From the NCBI GenBank assembly GCA_021776785.1, contig JAJFFF010000054.1, positions 1 through 64,000 on the forward strand: 64,000 bases of DNA, in the 5' to 3' direction. Below, in pieces: positions 48,164-56,832 of this stretch. The notes beneath the pieces were generated by a model. The model was not told the DNA's origin. It worked only from the letters and a program-made list of their open reading frames with translations, and did no database searches. Numbering within the stretch: the first letter of the stretch is position 1; each line of letters begins with the position of its first letter. The position numbers and the translations under genes were made by a program. The DNA comes from Planctomycetota bacterium. GTDB taxonomy: Bacteria > Planctomycetota > PLA2.

Positions 48164-49078
48164 CTAGTGGCCGTTGTTGCAACCGGCCGGGATGTCCGCG
48201 GTCGTCTGCACCTGCACGATGCTTAGCTCGGGCAATTGAATGCGGACCGGCGACTGGCCGGCGTTGAGCGCGATGGCCGCGCCGAGACCGGTCTCGAACG
48301 TTTCGATCGGCTTCTTTAGGCGCGTCAACGTTGCCTGGATCTCGGTGCGGGCGCGCATCTGGGCGCACAGCGACCGAGCGCGCGCGTCGTAGTACGCCTT
48401 CGCGTCGGCGGCGAGCTTGCGGATTTCGGGCGAGTTGAGTTGCTCGGCGTACTTCGAGAGTTCGCCGTATGCCTTGTCGCGCTTTTTGCTGTCGAACGTA
48501 TGGAAGCCCGTCATGATCTTGTTGATCTTGCGGTTGGCCGCCCGACGCTTTTTGATCGCGTCGCGCCACTTCACGTCCGATTCGATGCGCTTGCGCAGCT
48601 CGGCGAGATCGTGGCGCGTGTACCACTTGTTTGTGTCTTCGTCGAACACAAGTCCCTTGCGTTTGTTGAGTTCGCTCGGCGAAACCCATTCGCCTTCGTA
48701 CAGCTTGAACCCAAGTGCGCGACGGGCTGCTCGGTGATCGGGATCGATCGCGACAACCTCTTCAAAGGCACGGCGCGCGCGGCTCTTCCAATCGTTTTCC
48801 AAGAGCCACTGGCCGAACTCGAAGATGGCTTCGGCGTCGTCAGGGGCCAACTTGGCGAGGCGCTTGTCATAGAGCTCCATAAAGCTTTCGCGCTTCTCGA
48901 TCTTGGCGACTTTGGACTTGGCTATGGCGTAAGAACGGTCCCGGTCCATCACGAGGTACCGAGAGGATTCGACGATGACTTTGCCTGACAAGACAGTGCC
49001 ATCGCGAAGGTGGATGTCATCCGCCGCGGCCGACGCGACGAAGACCAGCAGGCTGAGGAAGCAGGCTAGGATCTTCAT
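48164..49078 (-). CDS. Secreted TPR-like protein, unknown function
   Basis: 304 residues. Signal peptide MKILACFLSLLVFVASAAA, then a short beta domain (DDIHLRDGTVLSGKVIVESS, to SKVAKIEKRES) like the one at the start of the 13669 product. A TPR-like part follows (about 75-115, EAIFEFGQWLLENDWKSRARRAFEEVVAIDPDHRAARRALG) and a basic helical middle (about 130-230). The C-terminus is hydrophobic with beta character. Nothing catalytic is seen; it probably works in the periplasm or envelope. Confidence 0.75.
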   Translation of the reverse strand: MKILACFLSLLVFVASAAADDIHLRDGTVLSGKVIVESSRYLVMDRDRSYAIAKSKVAKIEKRESFMELYDKRLAKLAPDDAEAIFEFGQWLLENDWKSRARRAFEEVVAIDPDHRAARRALGFKLYEGEWVSPSELNKRKGLVFDEDTNKWYTRHDLAELRKRIESDVKWRDAIKKRRAANRKINKIMTGFHTFDSKKRDKAYGELSKYAEQLNSPEIRKLAADAKAYYDARARSLCAQMRARTEIQATLTRLKKPIETFETGLGAAIALNAGQSPVRIQLPELSIVQVQTTADIPAGCNNGH

Positions 49079-49301
49079 GGTTTTGTGCCCCTGTAAACGG
49101 CGCTAGCGGCCAGGTTTCACACGGGTGTCATTTTGTCAGATCGGTCGAGGGTCAGGCGCGGGATCCGCCAAATTGGCACCTGGCGGGCCGAGCGCAATCG
49201 GTCGCGGTTGCACGCAAGCCGTGTTCTCTGCGCGAGTTAGGACGGTCCGGCAGGCGGCCGTTTTGTTTGGCACTCCACTTGGATATACGCCCTGGGCGTT
49301 A

Positions 49302-49745
49302 GTGCGCTCAGAAAGACCCGTGGTACCGGAAGCAAGCAGGCCCATCCTCCTCGCCGACCGAGACGACCGCAGCCGAAATCGGCTTGCGACCGCCTTGGCG
49401 GGGAACGGCTTTGCGCCGCTGGCGGCACGCAACGGGGCCGAAGCGATCGAACTGGCCCGCGTCGAATTGGCGCGCAGTCAGGTCGTGCCGATCACAATCC
49501 TCGACGTGTTGTTGCCGGACCTGTCCGGAATCGAGACGTTTGAGCTGATTGCATCGGTGCGGGGCAAGGTCGAAGGGATCTTTTTGGCGGAACAACGCGA
49601 CAAGGAAACGCTGGTTCGTCTTCTCGACGCCGGTGCTTACACGGTGCTCAACAAACCGCCGCGGCTTGACTGGTTGCTGCGCGCGGTGCGAGAGCTCTCG
49701 GCACGCATCGAAAGAGAAGCCGATCCGCGCTCCGGCGATTCGTAA
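49302..49745 (+). CDS. Single-domain response-regulator-like protein
   Basis: About 147 residues from GTG 49302 (GTG 49320 is another choice; the open frame reaches further up but without coding look). The receiver fold shows ILLADRDDRSR (acidic pair replaced by DRD), ITILDVLLPDLSG with a phospho-acceptor Asp, and GAYTVLNKPPRLDW where the usual KP Lys is N-KP shifted. No output domain is present. It is upstream of groES-groEL (64-base gap). A control role over the chaperonin genes is only a possibility. Confidence 0.65.
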   Translation: MRSERPVVPEASRPILLADRDDRSRNRLATALAGNGFAPLAARNGAEAIELARVELARSQVVPITILDVLLPDLSGIETFELIASVRGKVEGIFLAEQRDKETLVRLLDAGAYTVLNKPPRLDWLLRAVRELSARIEREADPRSGDS

Positions 49746-49809
49746 ACACACAACCAACGACCAGAGTCAATCGACCCAACGGGTCACTTACGCAGAGGAG
49801 AAATCCGGG

Positions 49810-50112
49810 ATGGCGAAAACTCCCAACATCCGCCCGCTTGGGCAAAACGTCTTGTTGCGCCGCGTCGAAGCGGAGTCGAAGACGAAAGGCGGGATCTTCC
49901 TGCCGGACACCGCGAAAGAAAAACCCCGCGAGGGCGAGGTCTTAGCAATCGGTGAAGGCGAGATCGGAAAAGACGGCAAGCGCAAGGACTTTCAGGTCAA
50001 GGCGGGCGACCGCGTGATCTTCTCTTCCTACGCGGGGACCGAAGTCAAAATGAGCGGTGAGGATTACCTCATCATCGGCGAGGACGACATCCTCGGCGTC
50101 GTGGAGGCATAG
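49810..50112 (+). CDS. groES: Co-chaperonin GroES
   Basis: 100 residues from ATG 49810, preceded by AGGAG. It caps the GroEL folding chamber. Family motifs are IRPLGQNVLLRRVE, KTKGGIFLPDTAKEKP (mobile loop GGIFLPD), EGEVLAIGEG and KAGDRVIFSSYAGTEV, with EEDILGVVE-like GEDDILGVVEA at the end. It precedes groEL by 2 bases. No CIRCE element or other heat-shock operator is seen ahead of it. Confidence 0.96.
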   Translation: MAKTPNIRPLGQNVLLRRVEAESKTKGGIFLPDTAKEKPREGEVLAIGEGEIGKDGKRKDFQVKAGDRVIFSSYAGTEVKMSGEDYLIIGEDDILGVVEA

Positions 50113-50114
50113 CG

Positions 50115-51806
50115 ATGGGCGCAAAACGAATTCTTTTCGACCAAGAGGCGCGGAACAAGATCCGCACCGGCGTGCGCAAGCTCGCCAAGACGGTCAAAGT
50201 CACGCTCGGCCCGCGCGGTCGCAACGTCGTGATCGCGAAGTCGTTCGGGAGCCCGACGGTCACCAAGGACGGCGTCACCGTCGCCCGCGAGATCGAGCTC
50301 GAGTGCCCCTACGAAAACATGGGCGCGCAGATGGTGAAGGAAGTCGCTTCCAAGACTTCCGACGTGGCCGGCGACGGCACGACCACCGCAACCGTGATGG
50401 CCGAGGCGATCTTTGAAGAAGGTCTCCGCAGCGTCGCTGCCGGTGCGAACGCCGTTGCTGTGAAGCGCGGCATCGACAAAGCCGTGGGCACGGTTGTGGA
50501 AGCGCTCAAGGGCCAAAGCCGCGAGATCACCGGTAAAAAGGAGATCGCGCAGGTTGGCGCCATTGCGGCCAACAACGACCCCGAGATCGGCGACATGATC
50601 GCCGAGGCGATGGAGCGCGTCGGCAAAGACGGCGTCATCACCGTCGAAGAGGGTAAGACCTTAAAGACCGAGGTCGAGTGGGTCGAAGGCATGCAGTTCG
50701 ACAAGGGTTACCTGAGCCCGCACTTCGCGACCAATCGCGAAGAGATGGAAGCGGTTCTCGAAAACCCGTACGTCCTGATCTACGAAAAGAAGATCTCCAA
50801 CATTCGCGACATGCTTCCGCTCTTGGAGTCAGTCGCGAAGTCGAGCCGTCCGTTGCTCGTGTTGGCCGAGGACATCGAGGGCGAAGCGCTCGCCACGTTG
50901 GTGCTCAACCAGCTGCGCGGCATCTTCAAGTGCTGCGCCGTGAAAGCGCCGGGATTTGGGGATCGTCGCAAGGCGATGCTCGAAGACATTGCAACCTTGA
51001 CCGGCGGCAACGCCATCATGGAAGCGCTCGGCAAAGACTTAAAGAGCATCACGATCGACGATCTTGGTTCCGCCAAGAAAGTCATCATCGACAAAGACAA
51101 CACCACGGTCATCGAGGGCGCCGGTACGGCCGAGGCCATTCAGGGCCGCATCGCTCAGATCCGTCGCGAGATCGACGACACCTCGTCGGACTACGACCGC
51201 GAGAAGCTCCAGGAGCGTCTCGCCAAGTTGAGTGGTGGAGTCGCGCAGATCAACGTCGGCGCGGCCACCGAGATCGAGATGAAAGAACGAAAGGCGCGCG
51301 TCGAAGATGCGCTCCACGCCACGCGCGCAGCGGTGGAAGAAGGCGTGTTGCCCGGTGGCGGCACGGCTCTCATCCGTTCGATCGCGGCGGTAGAGAAGCT
51401 CGACGCGGGCGGCACCGATGAAAACATCGGCGCCGGCATCGTGCGTCGTGCGCTCGAAGCGCCGGTGCGCATGATCAGCCAGAACGCGGGCGTGGACGGC
51501 AGCATCGTGTTGCAGCGCGTGCGCGAGTCCAAGGGCAGCTTTGGTTACAACGCGCTGACGGCGAACTTCGAAGACTTAGTCGAAGCCGGCGTCATCGACC
51601 CGACCAAGGTTGTGCGTTCCGCCGTTGAAAACGCGGCGAGCGTGGCCAGCCTGCTCCTCACCACCGAAGCCATGGTCGCGGATATCCCCGAGGATAAACC
51701 GGCCGGCGGCGGCGACCATCACCATCACGGTGGCGGCATGGGTGGTATGGGCGGCATGGGTGGCATGGGCGGAATGGGCGGCATGGGCATGCCCGGCATG
51801 ATGTAG
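50115..51806 (+). CDS. groEL: Chaperonin GroEL
   Basis: 563 residues. The ATP site GDGTTTATVMA, KRGIDKAV, GGGTALIRSI and GAGIVRRALEAPVR are normal GroEL motifs. The C-terminal tail is unusual: His-rich GGDHHHHGGG, then repeats of GGM to the end, a longer and more His-bearing version of the usual GGM tail (about 18 residues longer than most). The His block could bind metals or only be neutral. A strong terminator follows. It is the only groEL seen here; other copies may exist elsewhere. Confidence 0.96.
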   Translation: MGAKRILFDQEARNKIRTGVRKLAKTVKVTLGPRGRNVVIAKSFGSPTVTKDGVTVAREIELECPYENMGAQMVKEVASKTSDVAGDGTTTATVMAEAIFEEGLRSVAAGANAVAVKRGIDKAVGTVVEALKGQSREITGKKEIAQVGAIAANNDPEIGDMIAEAMERVGKDGVITVEEGKTLKTEVEWVEGMQFDKGYLSPHFATNREEMEAVLENPYVLIYEKKISNIRDMLPLLESVAKSSRPLLVLAEDIEGEALATLVLNQLRGIFKCCAVKAPGFGDRRKAMLEDIATLTGGNAIMEALGKDLKSITIDDLGSAKKVIIDKDNTTVIEGAGTAEAIQGRIAQIRREIDDTSSDYDREKLQERLAKLSGGVAQINVGAATEIEMKERKARVEDALHATRAAVEEGVLPGGGTALIRSIAAVEKLDAGGTDENIGAGIVRRALEAPVRMISQNAGVDGSIVLQRVRESKGSFGYNALTANFEDLVEAGVIDPTKVVRSAVENAASVASLLLTTEAMVADIPEDKPAGGGDHHHHGGGMGGMGGMGGMGGMGGMGMPGMM

Positions 51807-51843
51807 CGCTGCGCTCAACGCGGCGTTCCCAACACACACCAAG

Positions 51844-51869
51844 AGCTCGCGGCCACCCGGTCGCGGGCT
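51844..51869 (+). terminator. Rho-independent terminator of groES-groEL
   Basis: AGCTCGCGGCC pairs with GGTCGCGGGCT (two G-T pairs) around an ACCC loop, followed by a run of 12 T bases (51869-51880). Confidence 0.9.
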
Positions 51870-51990
51870 TTTTTTTTTTTGCGACCTGCACGTGCCCCGC
51901 TTCGGGCGACCGTTTTCGAGCATCGCCAATTTTTTTGGGAGCAATGGACGTCCGGCGTGCGTCGTCCGTGCGGGCTCCAGGAGATTTCGT

Positions 51991-53262
51991 ATGCGCATTC
52001 CCCTTCTCCTCATCCTTTCGGCAACGTTGGCGACGGCCGAAGACAAGAGCCGTGTCGAGTTCACGCTTCCGTTTGAGAAAGCGCTCGTCAAGGCGCAGGC
52101 GGAAGGGAAGCTGCTGTTTATCAAACCGATTTACGGCGGTGTCGATGCGCTTGGCGCCAAGGACTACTGCCGGGGCCGTTGGTGACCGGCCGGCGACGCT
52201 TTACGAGCCGTGTCGCTCGTTCACGAATCGCTGATCGCTGCGCTGAACCGCAAGTTTGTGAGCTGTCATTTTAACGCGCGCGCCGGCAAGCCGGGACCGC
52301 GCGGAGGCGTCCAGCCCGGCGGGGACGCGGCGGCGACGGCGTTCTTGCAAAAACATCGCATCAACCCGCGCTACGGGTGCATCGTCAATGCGAAAGGTGA
52401 GCTCCAGGTCGCGTTCGGCTATGACTTAGTCGGCGTCATGCGCGCGTTTCAGTCGGCCATCGTTGCGGATGCCGAGGATCAAAAAGTCATCGACGGCGCC
52501 GATCGGTTGGCCGCGAGCAAGCGGGCGAGTGAACTGCTCCGCTTTGACCAGGCGCACGGGCTCGCCGCCAAGGCGGTGGCCGCTGCTTCGACCGATGTTG
52601 CCAAGGCGCGCGCGCTCTACTGGCAGGGGCACCTCAAGCTCTTGGACGCGTTGCGGCCGGACTCGAAGGGAGCACGCGCGATCTTCGATTCGATTCAAGA
52701 CATCCCGGCGGACTTAGCGGACGACCTCGCCGTCGATCGCGTCGCCCTCTCTGTCGAACTCAAGCCGACCGGTTCGTTTTACACCGGGTGGCAGTTGAAC
52801 AAGACCGCGAACGCAGCGGCGATCGACAAGGCGCTACACGACGCGATCGCGAAGTGGCCGCAGTCCAACCGCATCGGCGAAATGCACTTTTATCGCGGGC
52901 TCGCGCTGCGCGCGCAGAAAAAGGCGGCGGACGCGAACGCCGTGTTTCAGCATCACTTCACGACGTGGCCGAACGATCGGTTTGCGCTTCTCAGCCGGAT
53001 TCACCACACGTCGTATGGGTTCAATCCATACACGAGTCGCGTGATGGGCGGTGCGGTGCCGGCCGACCTCGCAGAGCGCCTCAAGAAAAACGGCGGCCGC
53101 ATCGACGATCCGGAGTTGATCCGCAAGCTGATGGAGGCGATGCGCAAGCAGGGCAAGCTCCCGCCGCCCGCCGCCGACGGCGGCAACGACGACGAGACCG
53201 ACGACGACGAGACCGACGACGACGACACCGACAGCGACGACACCGACAGCGACGCCGGGTAG
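51991..53262 (+). CDS. Thioredoxin-like secreted protein with in-frame TGA, candidate selenoprotein
   Basis: Reading TGA at 52183 as selenocysteine gives one 423-residue chain. It has AGGAG before the ATG, a signal peptide (IPLLLILSATLATA) and a thioredoxin-like start (FEKALVKAQAEGKLLFIKPI). The TGA codon falls right after Trp (RGRW-U-PAG), the place of the first Cys in the WCxxC motif of thioredoxins; a Cys lies five residues before. The later helix (LIAALNRKFVSCHF) and strand (YGCIVNAKGEL) continue the fold in the same frame without gap. TPR-like helices and an acidic Asp/Glu/Thr tail end it. The other reading is a nonsense-broken gene, a 64-residue fragment plus an open frame at 52210. Confidence 0.7.
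52203..52220 (+). promoter_or_regulatory. Possible SECIS hairpin downstream of the TGA
   Basis: ACGAGC (52203-52208) pairs perfectly with GCTCGT (52215-52220) around the loop CGTGTC. The loop begins 23 bases after the TGA and has G at its second position, as bacterial SECIS rules ask (16-37 bases, G early in the loop). A competing pairing GCGAC/GTCGC exists. A fold this short can occur by chance. Confidence 0.4.
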
Positions 53263-53275
53263 CGCCCTCACGGCC

Positions 53276-53518
53276 TTACGCGCGCGTTAAGAAAAACAGC
53301 AAGATAGCGGCGCCGCCCGTGGCCATGATGATCTCGCCAATCAGGCCCGAGAAACGAACCCCGAGTGCTGGGAACACGAGGCCACCGATCAGGGCGCCGA
53401 TCATGCCGATGATGATGTTGCGCGTCACGTTGGCGTTCGGCGTCTTCATGATCATGCCAGCAAGCCAACCGGCTACGCCGCCGACCAGAAGGAAGTAGAG
53501 GATGCTTATGGGATCCAT
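53276..53518 (-). CDS. GlsB/YeaQ/YmgE family small membrane protein
   Basis: 80 residues from ATG 53518, with GACAAT 6 bases ahead (leaderless). Three membrane helices: ISILYFLLVGGVAGWLAGMI, IIIGMIGALIGGLVFP and IMATGGAAILLFFLT, with the family pattern GxxAGWLAG and NIIIGMIGAxIGG. Members are called transglycosylase-associated proteins; function is unknown. A divergent DUF389 gene begins 65 bases away with its own leaderless promoter. Confidence 0.85.
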   Translation of the reverse strand: MDPISILYFLLVGGVAGWLAGMIMKTPNANVTRNIIIGMIGALIGGLVFPALGVRFSGLIGEIIMATGGAAILLFFLTRA

Positions 53519-53571
53519 CGCGTGATTGTCTGCGAGCTCTCCTTCTACCGTCAAGTGACATCGGTGATCGG

Positions 53572-53577
53572 TATCAT
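53572..53577 (+). promoter_or_regulatory. -10 box TATCAT for the DUF389 gene
   Basis: TATCAT ends 6 bases before the TTG start at 53584. On the opposite strand GACAAT (53530-53525) serves the 53518 gene, so two leaderless promoters stand back to back. Confidence 0.5.
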
Positions 53578-53583
53578 GCGGCC

Positions 53584-54591
53584 TTGTCGCTACGCGTCCT
53601 TGAGATCTTGGTTCCCGATGCCGCACAGGCCGAAGTCGACGCGTTTCTCGAGTCCATCGATTCGATCGACTCCTGGCAGGAGCCGGTCATGGATGAGCGG
53701 CGCTTGGTGCACATCTTGGTACGGACGGACGCGGCGGAATCGGTCATGGACGCCATGGAACTTCGTTTCGCCAAGTACCCCTCGTTTCGCGCCATGATCC
53801 GGCGCGTTGTGGCGACGATTCCGCGAGTCCCGGAGCAAGAGCGTCCGGAGTCGCAAGATGAGCGTGTCCCTCCGGAGAAAAAGCGGTCGCGCGTCTCGCG
53901 CGATGAATTGCTCGCAGGCATCGCTCCCGGAACGCGGGTGACGCCGGTGTTTCTGGCAACCGTTTGCCTCTCCGCGATTGTGGCGGGCGTGGGCCTGTAC
54001 CGCGACAACGTCGCAGCGCTCGTCGGCGCCATGGTGATCGCGCCGTTGCTGACGCCCAACATCGCACTCGCGCTGGCGACGACCTTGGGTGATCTAGAGC
54101 TCGGTCGGCGCGCCGTCCGAACCAATCTCGTCGGGCTCATACTGGCATTGACGTTGGCCATCTTCGCCGGACTCTGCGTTCCCGACGGAGCGTCATTTAG
54201 CAAAGAGTTCGTCGCACGGACGACGCCCCAGGTCTCCGACACGATCTTGGCCTTGGCCGCGGGTGCGGCGGGCGCGCTTGCGTTTACGACAGGTCTCTCG
54301 GCAGCGTTGGTGGGGGTGATGGTGGCGGTCGCTCTTTTGCCGCCGTTGCTGGTCACCGGCATTGCGCTCGGCGCCGGACGCTGGGAGCAGGCGTTGGGTG
54401 CTGGGTTGATCACCGCCGCCAACATCATTTGCGTGAATCTTGCGGCCGTGGCGACGTTTCTACTCCAAGGCGTCGGTCCGCGCACGTGGTGGGAGTCGGA
54501 CAAAGCGAAGCGGGCGACGCGCCGTGCGCTGGCGTTGTGGGGTGTGCTGGCCTTGAGCTTGCTTGCGTTGTTTGCAATCTTTTGGTCTTAA
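53584..54591 (+). CDS. DUF389 family membrane protein
   Basis: 335 residues from TTG, chosen because TATCAT lies 6 bases upstream. A soluble N-terminal domain (about 1-95, MSLRVLEILVPDAAQAEVDAFLE) is followed by the hydrophobic DUF389 core (from about 115) with family phrases NVAALVGAMVIAPLLTPNIALALA, LGDLELGRRAVRTNL, TGLSAALVGVMVAVALLPPLLVTGIALGAG and NIICVNLAAVATFLLQG. Function of the family is not known. No substrate hint comes from neighbours. Confidence 0.87.
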   Translation: MSLRVLEILVPDAAQAEVDAFLESIDSIDSWQEPVMDERRLVHILVRTDAAESVMDAMELRFAKYPSFRAMIRRVVATIPRVPEQERPESQDERVPPEKKRSRVSRDELLAGIAPGTRVTPVFLATVCLSAIVAGVGLYRDNVAALVGAMVIAPLLTPNIALALATTLGDLELGRRAVRTNLVGLILALTLAIFAGLCVPDGASFSKEFVARTTPQVSDTILALAAGAAGALAFTTGLSAALVGVMVAVALLPPLLVTGIALGAGRWEQALGAGLITAANIICVNLAAVATFLLQGVGPRTWWESDKAKRATRRALALWGVLALSLLALFAIFWS

Positions 54592-54665
54592 GCCCGTAGT
54601 TGTTGCATGTGATCGCTGACGGTGGAGGGTGCCGATTCCGGTACGATGGGACCCGAGGTGTTGGA

Positions 54666-55931
54666 ATGAAATGGGAACGTCCGCGCTCAGCACGTCGCTG
54701 GCGGGTTGCGATGTTTCTGGTCGTGCTCGTCGGATGCGTGACGATTGTTGCCGGTGTCTACACACGGGCGCGTGTGACGACATTGCAGGAGCGCCTCCAC
54801 CAAAACGTCATCGGCCTTTCCGGCGTCACGCGGCTCCGTTCCCTCGTACGGTTGCGCGCGCCGCGCGAGCGATACGTCCTACTCGGTTCGCTCCCGCTGC
54901 CGGATCCGCTTGCGGCGGACTGGGAAGCGGTCCTTGCGACTCTTACGTCGACTAACCCCAAAAGCGCCGGCTTCGACGAAGCGGCGCGGGCGTTTCATGA
55001 AACCGCGGATCGTGCGGTCGCCGCAACGCGGCGCGAGAATCGTTCGATCTCCTTGGCGCTCCACGCGGCGTGGAACACACTGACGATCATCACGTGGGCG
55101 TCGTTCTCATTCGCCTGCATCGTGGTGGCGGGGGCGTTCTTTGTCTTACGTTCCATGCAGCGTCGCGCACGGGCCGCGTCCGAACACGCCGATCGTCTCT
55201 ACACGCTCGGCGAGTCCGCGGGCGGCATCGCGCATGACTTTTCCAACTTGGCGACGACGATTACGGGATCGGGGCGGTTGGCGCTCGATCGGCTGGAACC
55301 CGATTCCGCGGCGCGTGCGTGGCTCGTGCAGCTTGTCTCGACCGCCGACGCGGCACGCGTGCTCGGACGACAGATCTCGGCGTATGCCACCGGCCGCTCC
55401 GAAGAACCGGCGATCGTCAACTTGAGCAATCTGGTGCATGAGATGGCGCGGCTTCTGCAGATTCTCGTGCGGACGAACGCGCGGCTCTTGATTCAGAGCG
55501 ATGGCGCTTGGCTTCCCATCCTGAACTACGAAGTCGCGTTGCGGCAGGTGATTGTGAACGTCGTGAAGAATGCGGCGGAGGCGTGCGCCGCCGCCGGCGG
55601 CACGGTCAACGTGTCCGTGCGCCAGATTTCGGCAAGCGACATCGCCCAAGAGGATTGGATGCTCGCACCCGATCAAGCATGCGAGCACTACGTGTGCCTC
55701 GAAGTCGTGGATGACGGTGAGGGCATGCCGGCCCGCGTTCGCGAGTGTTTGCTCGACCCGTATTTTTCGACAAAGCACGGTGGCCATGGGCTTGGACTGC
55801 AAACGGTTTCGCGCATCGTCGATCAGTCCCATGGCGGGATCGCGATCGATTCACTCCCAGGGGAAGGAACCCGGTTCCGCGTGTACTTTCCGAGGGCATC
55901 GGCGCCGAACCCCGAGACGGCGGTAAGCTAG
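54666..55931 (+). CDS. Membrane-bound sensor histidine kinase
   Basis: 421 residues from ATG 54666; the 22 codons above are not convincing. Two membrane helices (about 14-34, FLVVLVGCVTIVAGVYT; about 140-160, TWASFSFACIVVAGAFFVL) bracket a short periplasmic sensor. The phospho-acceptor His is in GGIAHDFSNLATTITG; the ATPase has NVVKNAAEACAAAGG, VDDGEGMPARVRECLLDPYFSTK and HGLGLQTVSRIVDQ. This H-box type (HDFSN) resembles NtrB-like and hybrid-type kinases. No regulator gene is nearby, so it is an orphan here. Confidence 0.87.
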   Translation: MKWERPRSARRWRVAMFLVVLVGCVTIVAGVYTRARVTTLQERLHQNVIGLSGVTRLRSLVRLRAPRERYVLLGSLPLPDPLAADWEAVLATLTSTNPKSAGFDEAARAFHETADRAVAATRRENRSISLALHAAWNTLTIITWASFSFACIVVAGAFFVLRSMQRRARAASEHADRLYTLGESAGGIAHDFSNLATTITGSGRLALDRLEPDSAARAWLVQLVSTADAARVLGRQISAYATGRSEEPAIVNLSNLVHEMARLLQILVRTNARLLIQSDGAWLPILNYEVALRQVIVNVVKNAAEACAAAGGTVNVSVRQISASDIAQEDWMLAPDQACEHYVCLEVVDDGEGMPARVRECLLDPYFSTKHGGHGLGLQTVSRIVDQSHGGIAIDSLPGEGTRFRVYFPRASAPNPETAVS

Positions 55932-55935
55932 GGGC

Positions 55936-56799
55936 GTGGCTCACGCGCTCTGGCTCGCACTCCTCCTCGCCCCGGTCGCGACCAAGAGTTGGTCGAAGGC
56001 GCACGGCGTCGGATACAGGCTCCCGCCTTCGTGGAAAGTGCACAGCGTGGACAAGGCCGCGGAGGTTTTTTCCGCGCAGGGCCCCCGCGCCGGCGGCGGA
56101 TTCCCCAACGCCAAACTGCAGGTGGCGGGCGCGCTGAACACAACGACGTTGGCGGGGCTGGCTGACAAACTCGCGGCGCGTGTTTTGGAGCGCACGGGAT
56201 GGTCCGTCGCCACGCGCACCCTAAAACGGGTTGGTCCGTTCCCGGCGATTCGGCTTGGGATTCGATTCCAGGACGGCGACGCGAAAGGTCGCGCACGAGC
56301 CACCGTCGTTGCGCTCGATCATCAGTTCGTCGTGCTCGAGATGTCGGCGCCCGCCGCGCGCTTCCCGGGTGGGATGTTTGACCGGCTCGAACGCTCGCTC
56401 GCCGTGAAATGGCATGACCACAAAGAGGCCGCGCTGCGTGCGCGCGCCCCCGCGTCGTGGCGACGGCTCGAACGCGCCGGTATTGCGTTGGAAGGCCCGA
56501 CGCTCGGGCGTCAGGCGTGGGTCGTTCACATCGAAGCGAGTACCGGTCCGCTCGAAGGGCCTCCGGGCGCGAAGCTCGGTCCGTCGGTTCGGTGGTTGGG
56601 CAAGGCGCGGGACTCGCTCGTCGCCGAGCGTGAGAGCGGTGGTGAAAAGGCGCGGTTGTTGGTCACGCAGGCGGACGGTGTCCGCGCGATTGTGGTCATG
56701 CCGCAAGCCGCGTGGAAGCACTACTTTCCGGTCAGTGCCGCGATCTTGGCGAGTGTGAAGCGCAAGGCTGACACGCCCGGCAAGAAGCCGGACAAGTAG
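55936..56799 (+). CDS. Secreted protein of unknown function
   Basis: 287 residues from GTG. TAAGCT (55924-55929) lies 6 bases ahead, inside the end of the kinase gene, suggesting its own leaderless start. The N-terminus MAHALWLALLLAPVATKSW is a signal-like stretch. The body is beta-rich with two similar halves: residues about 20-170 contain WSKAHGVGYRLPPSWKVHSV, and 175-275 a second part with GIALEGPTLGRQAWVVHIEAS. No motif is recognised. It ends in a Lys/Pro tail, and its stop codon begins the hairpin at 56798. Confidence 0.6.
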   Translation: MAHALWLALLLAPVATKSWSKAHGVGYRLPPSWKVHSVDKAAEVFSAQGPRAGGGFPNAKLQVAGALNTTTLAGLADKLAARVLERTGWSVATRTLKRVGPFPAIRLGIRFQDGDAKGRARATVVALDHQFVVLEMSAPAARFPGGMFDRLERSLAVKWHDHKEAALRARAPASWRRLERAGIALEGPTLGRQAWVVHIEASTGPLEGPPGAKLGPSVRWLGKARDSLVAERESGGEKARLLVTQADGVRAIVVMPQAAWKHYFPVSAAILASVKRKADTPGKKPDK

Positions 56800-56820
56800 C
56801 GGATCGACACGCGATCCGCT
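56798..56820. terminator. Hairpin at converging gene ends
   Basis: AGCGGATCG (56798-56806) and CGATCCGCT (56812-56820) form a perfect 9-bp stem with a 5-base loop, starting within the TAG stop of the upstream gene. No T run, but placement between converging genes fits a bidirectional terminator. Confidence 0.55.
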
Positions 56821-56832
56821 GGGCGCCTAGCC

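Noticed and set aside
49746..49809. Search for a CIRCE element before groES.
   Set aside because: No TTAGCACTC inverted repeat or a near match is present in the gap.
52186..52209. Considered a frameshift rather than a TGA readthrough in the thioredoxin-like gene.
   Set aside because: Both parts are in the same frame, separated by only the TGA; no shift is needed to join them.
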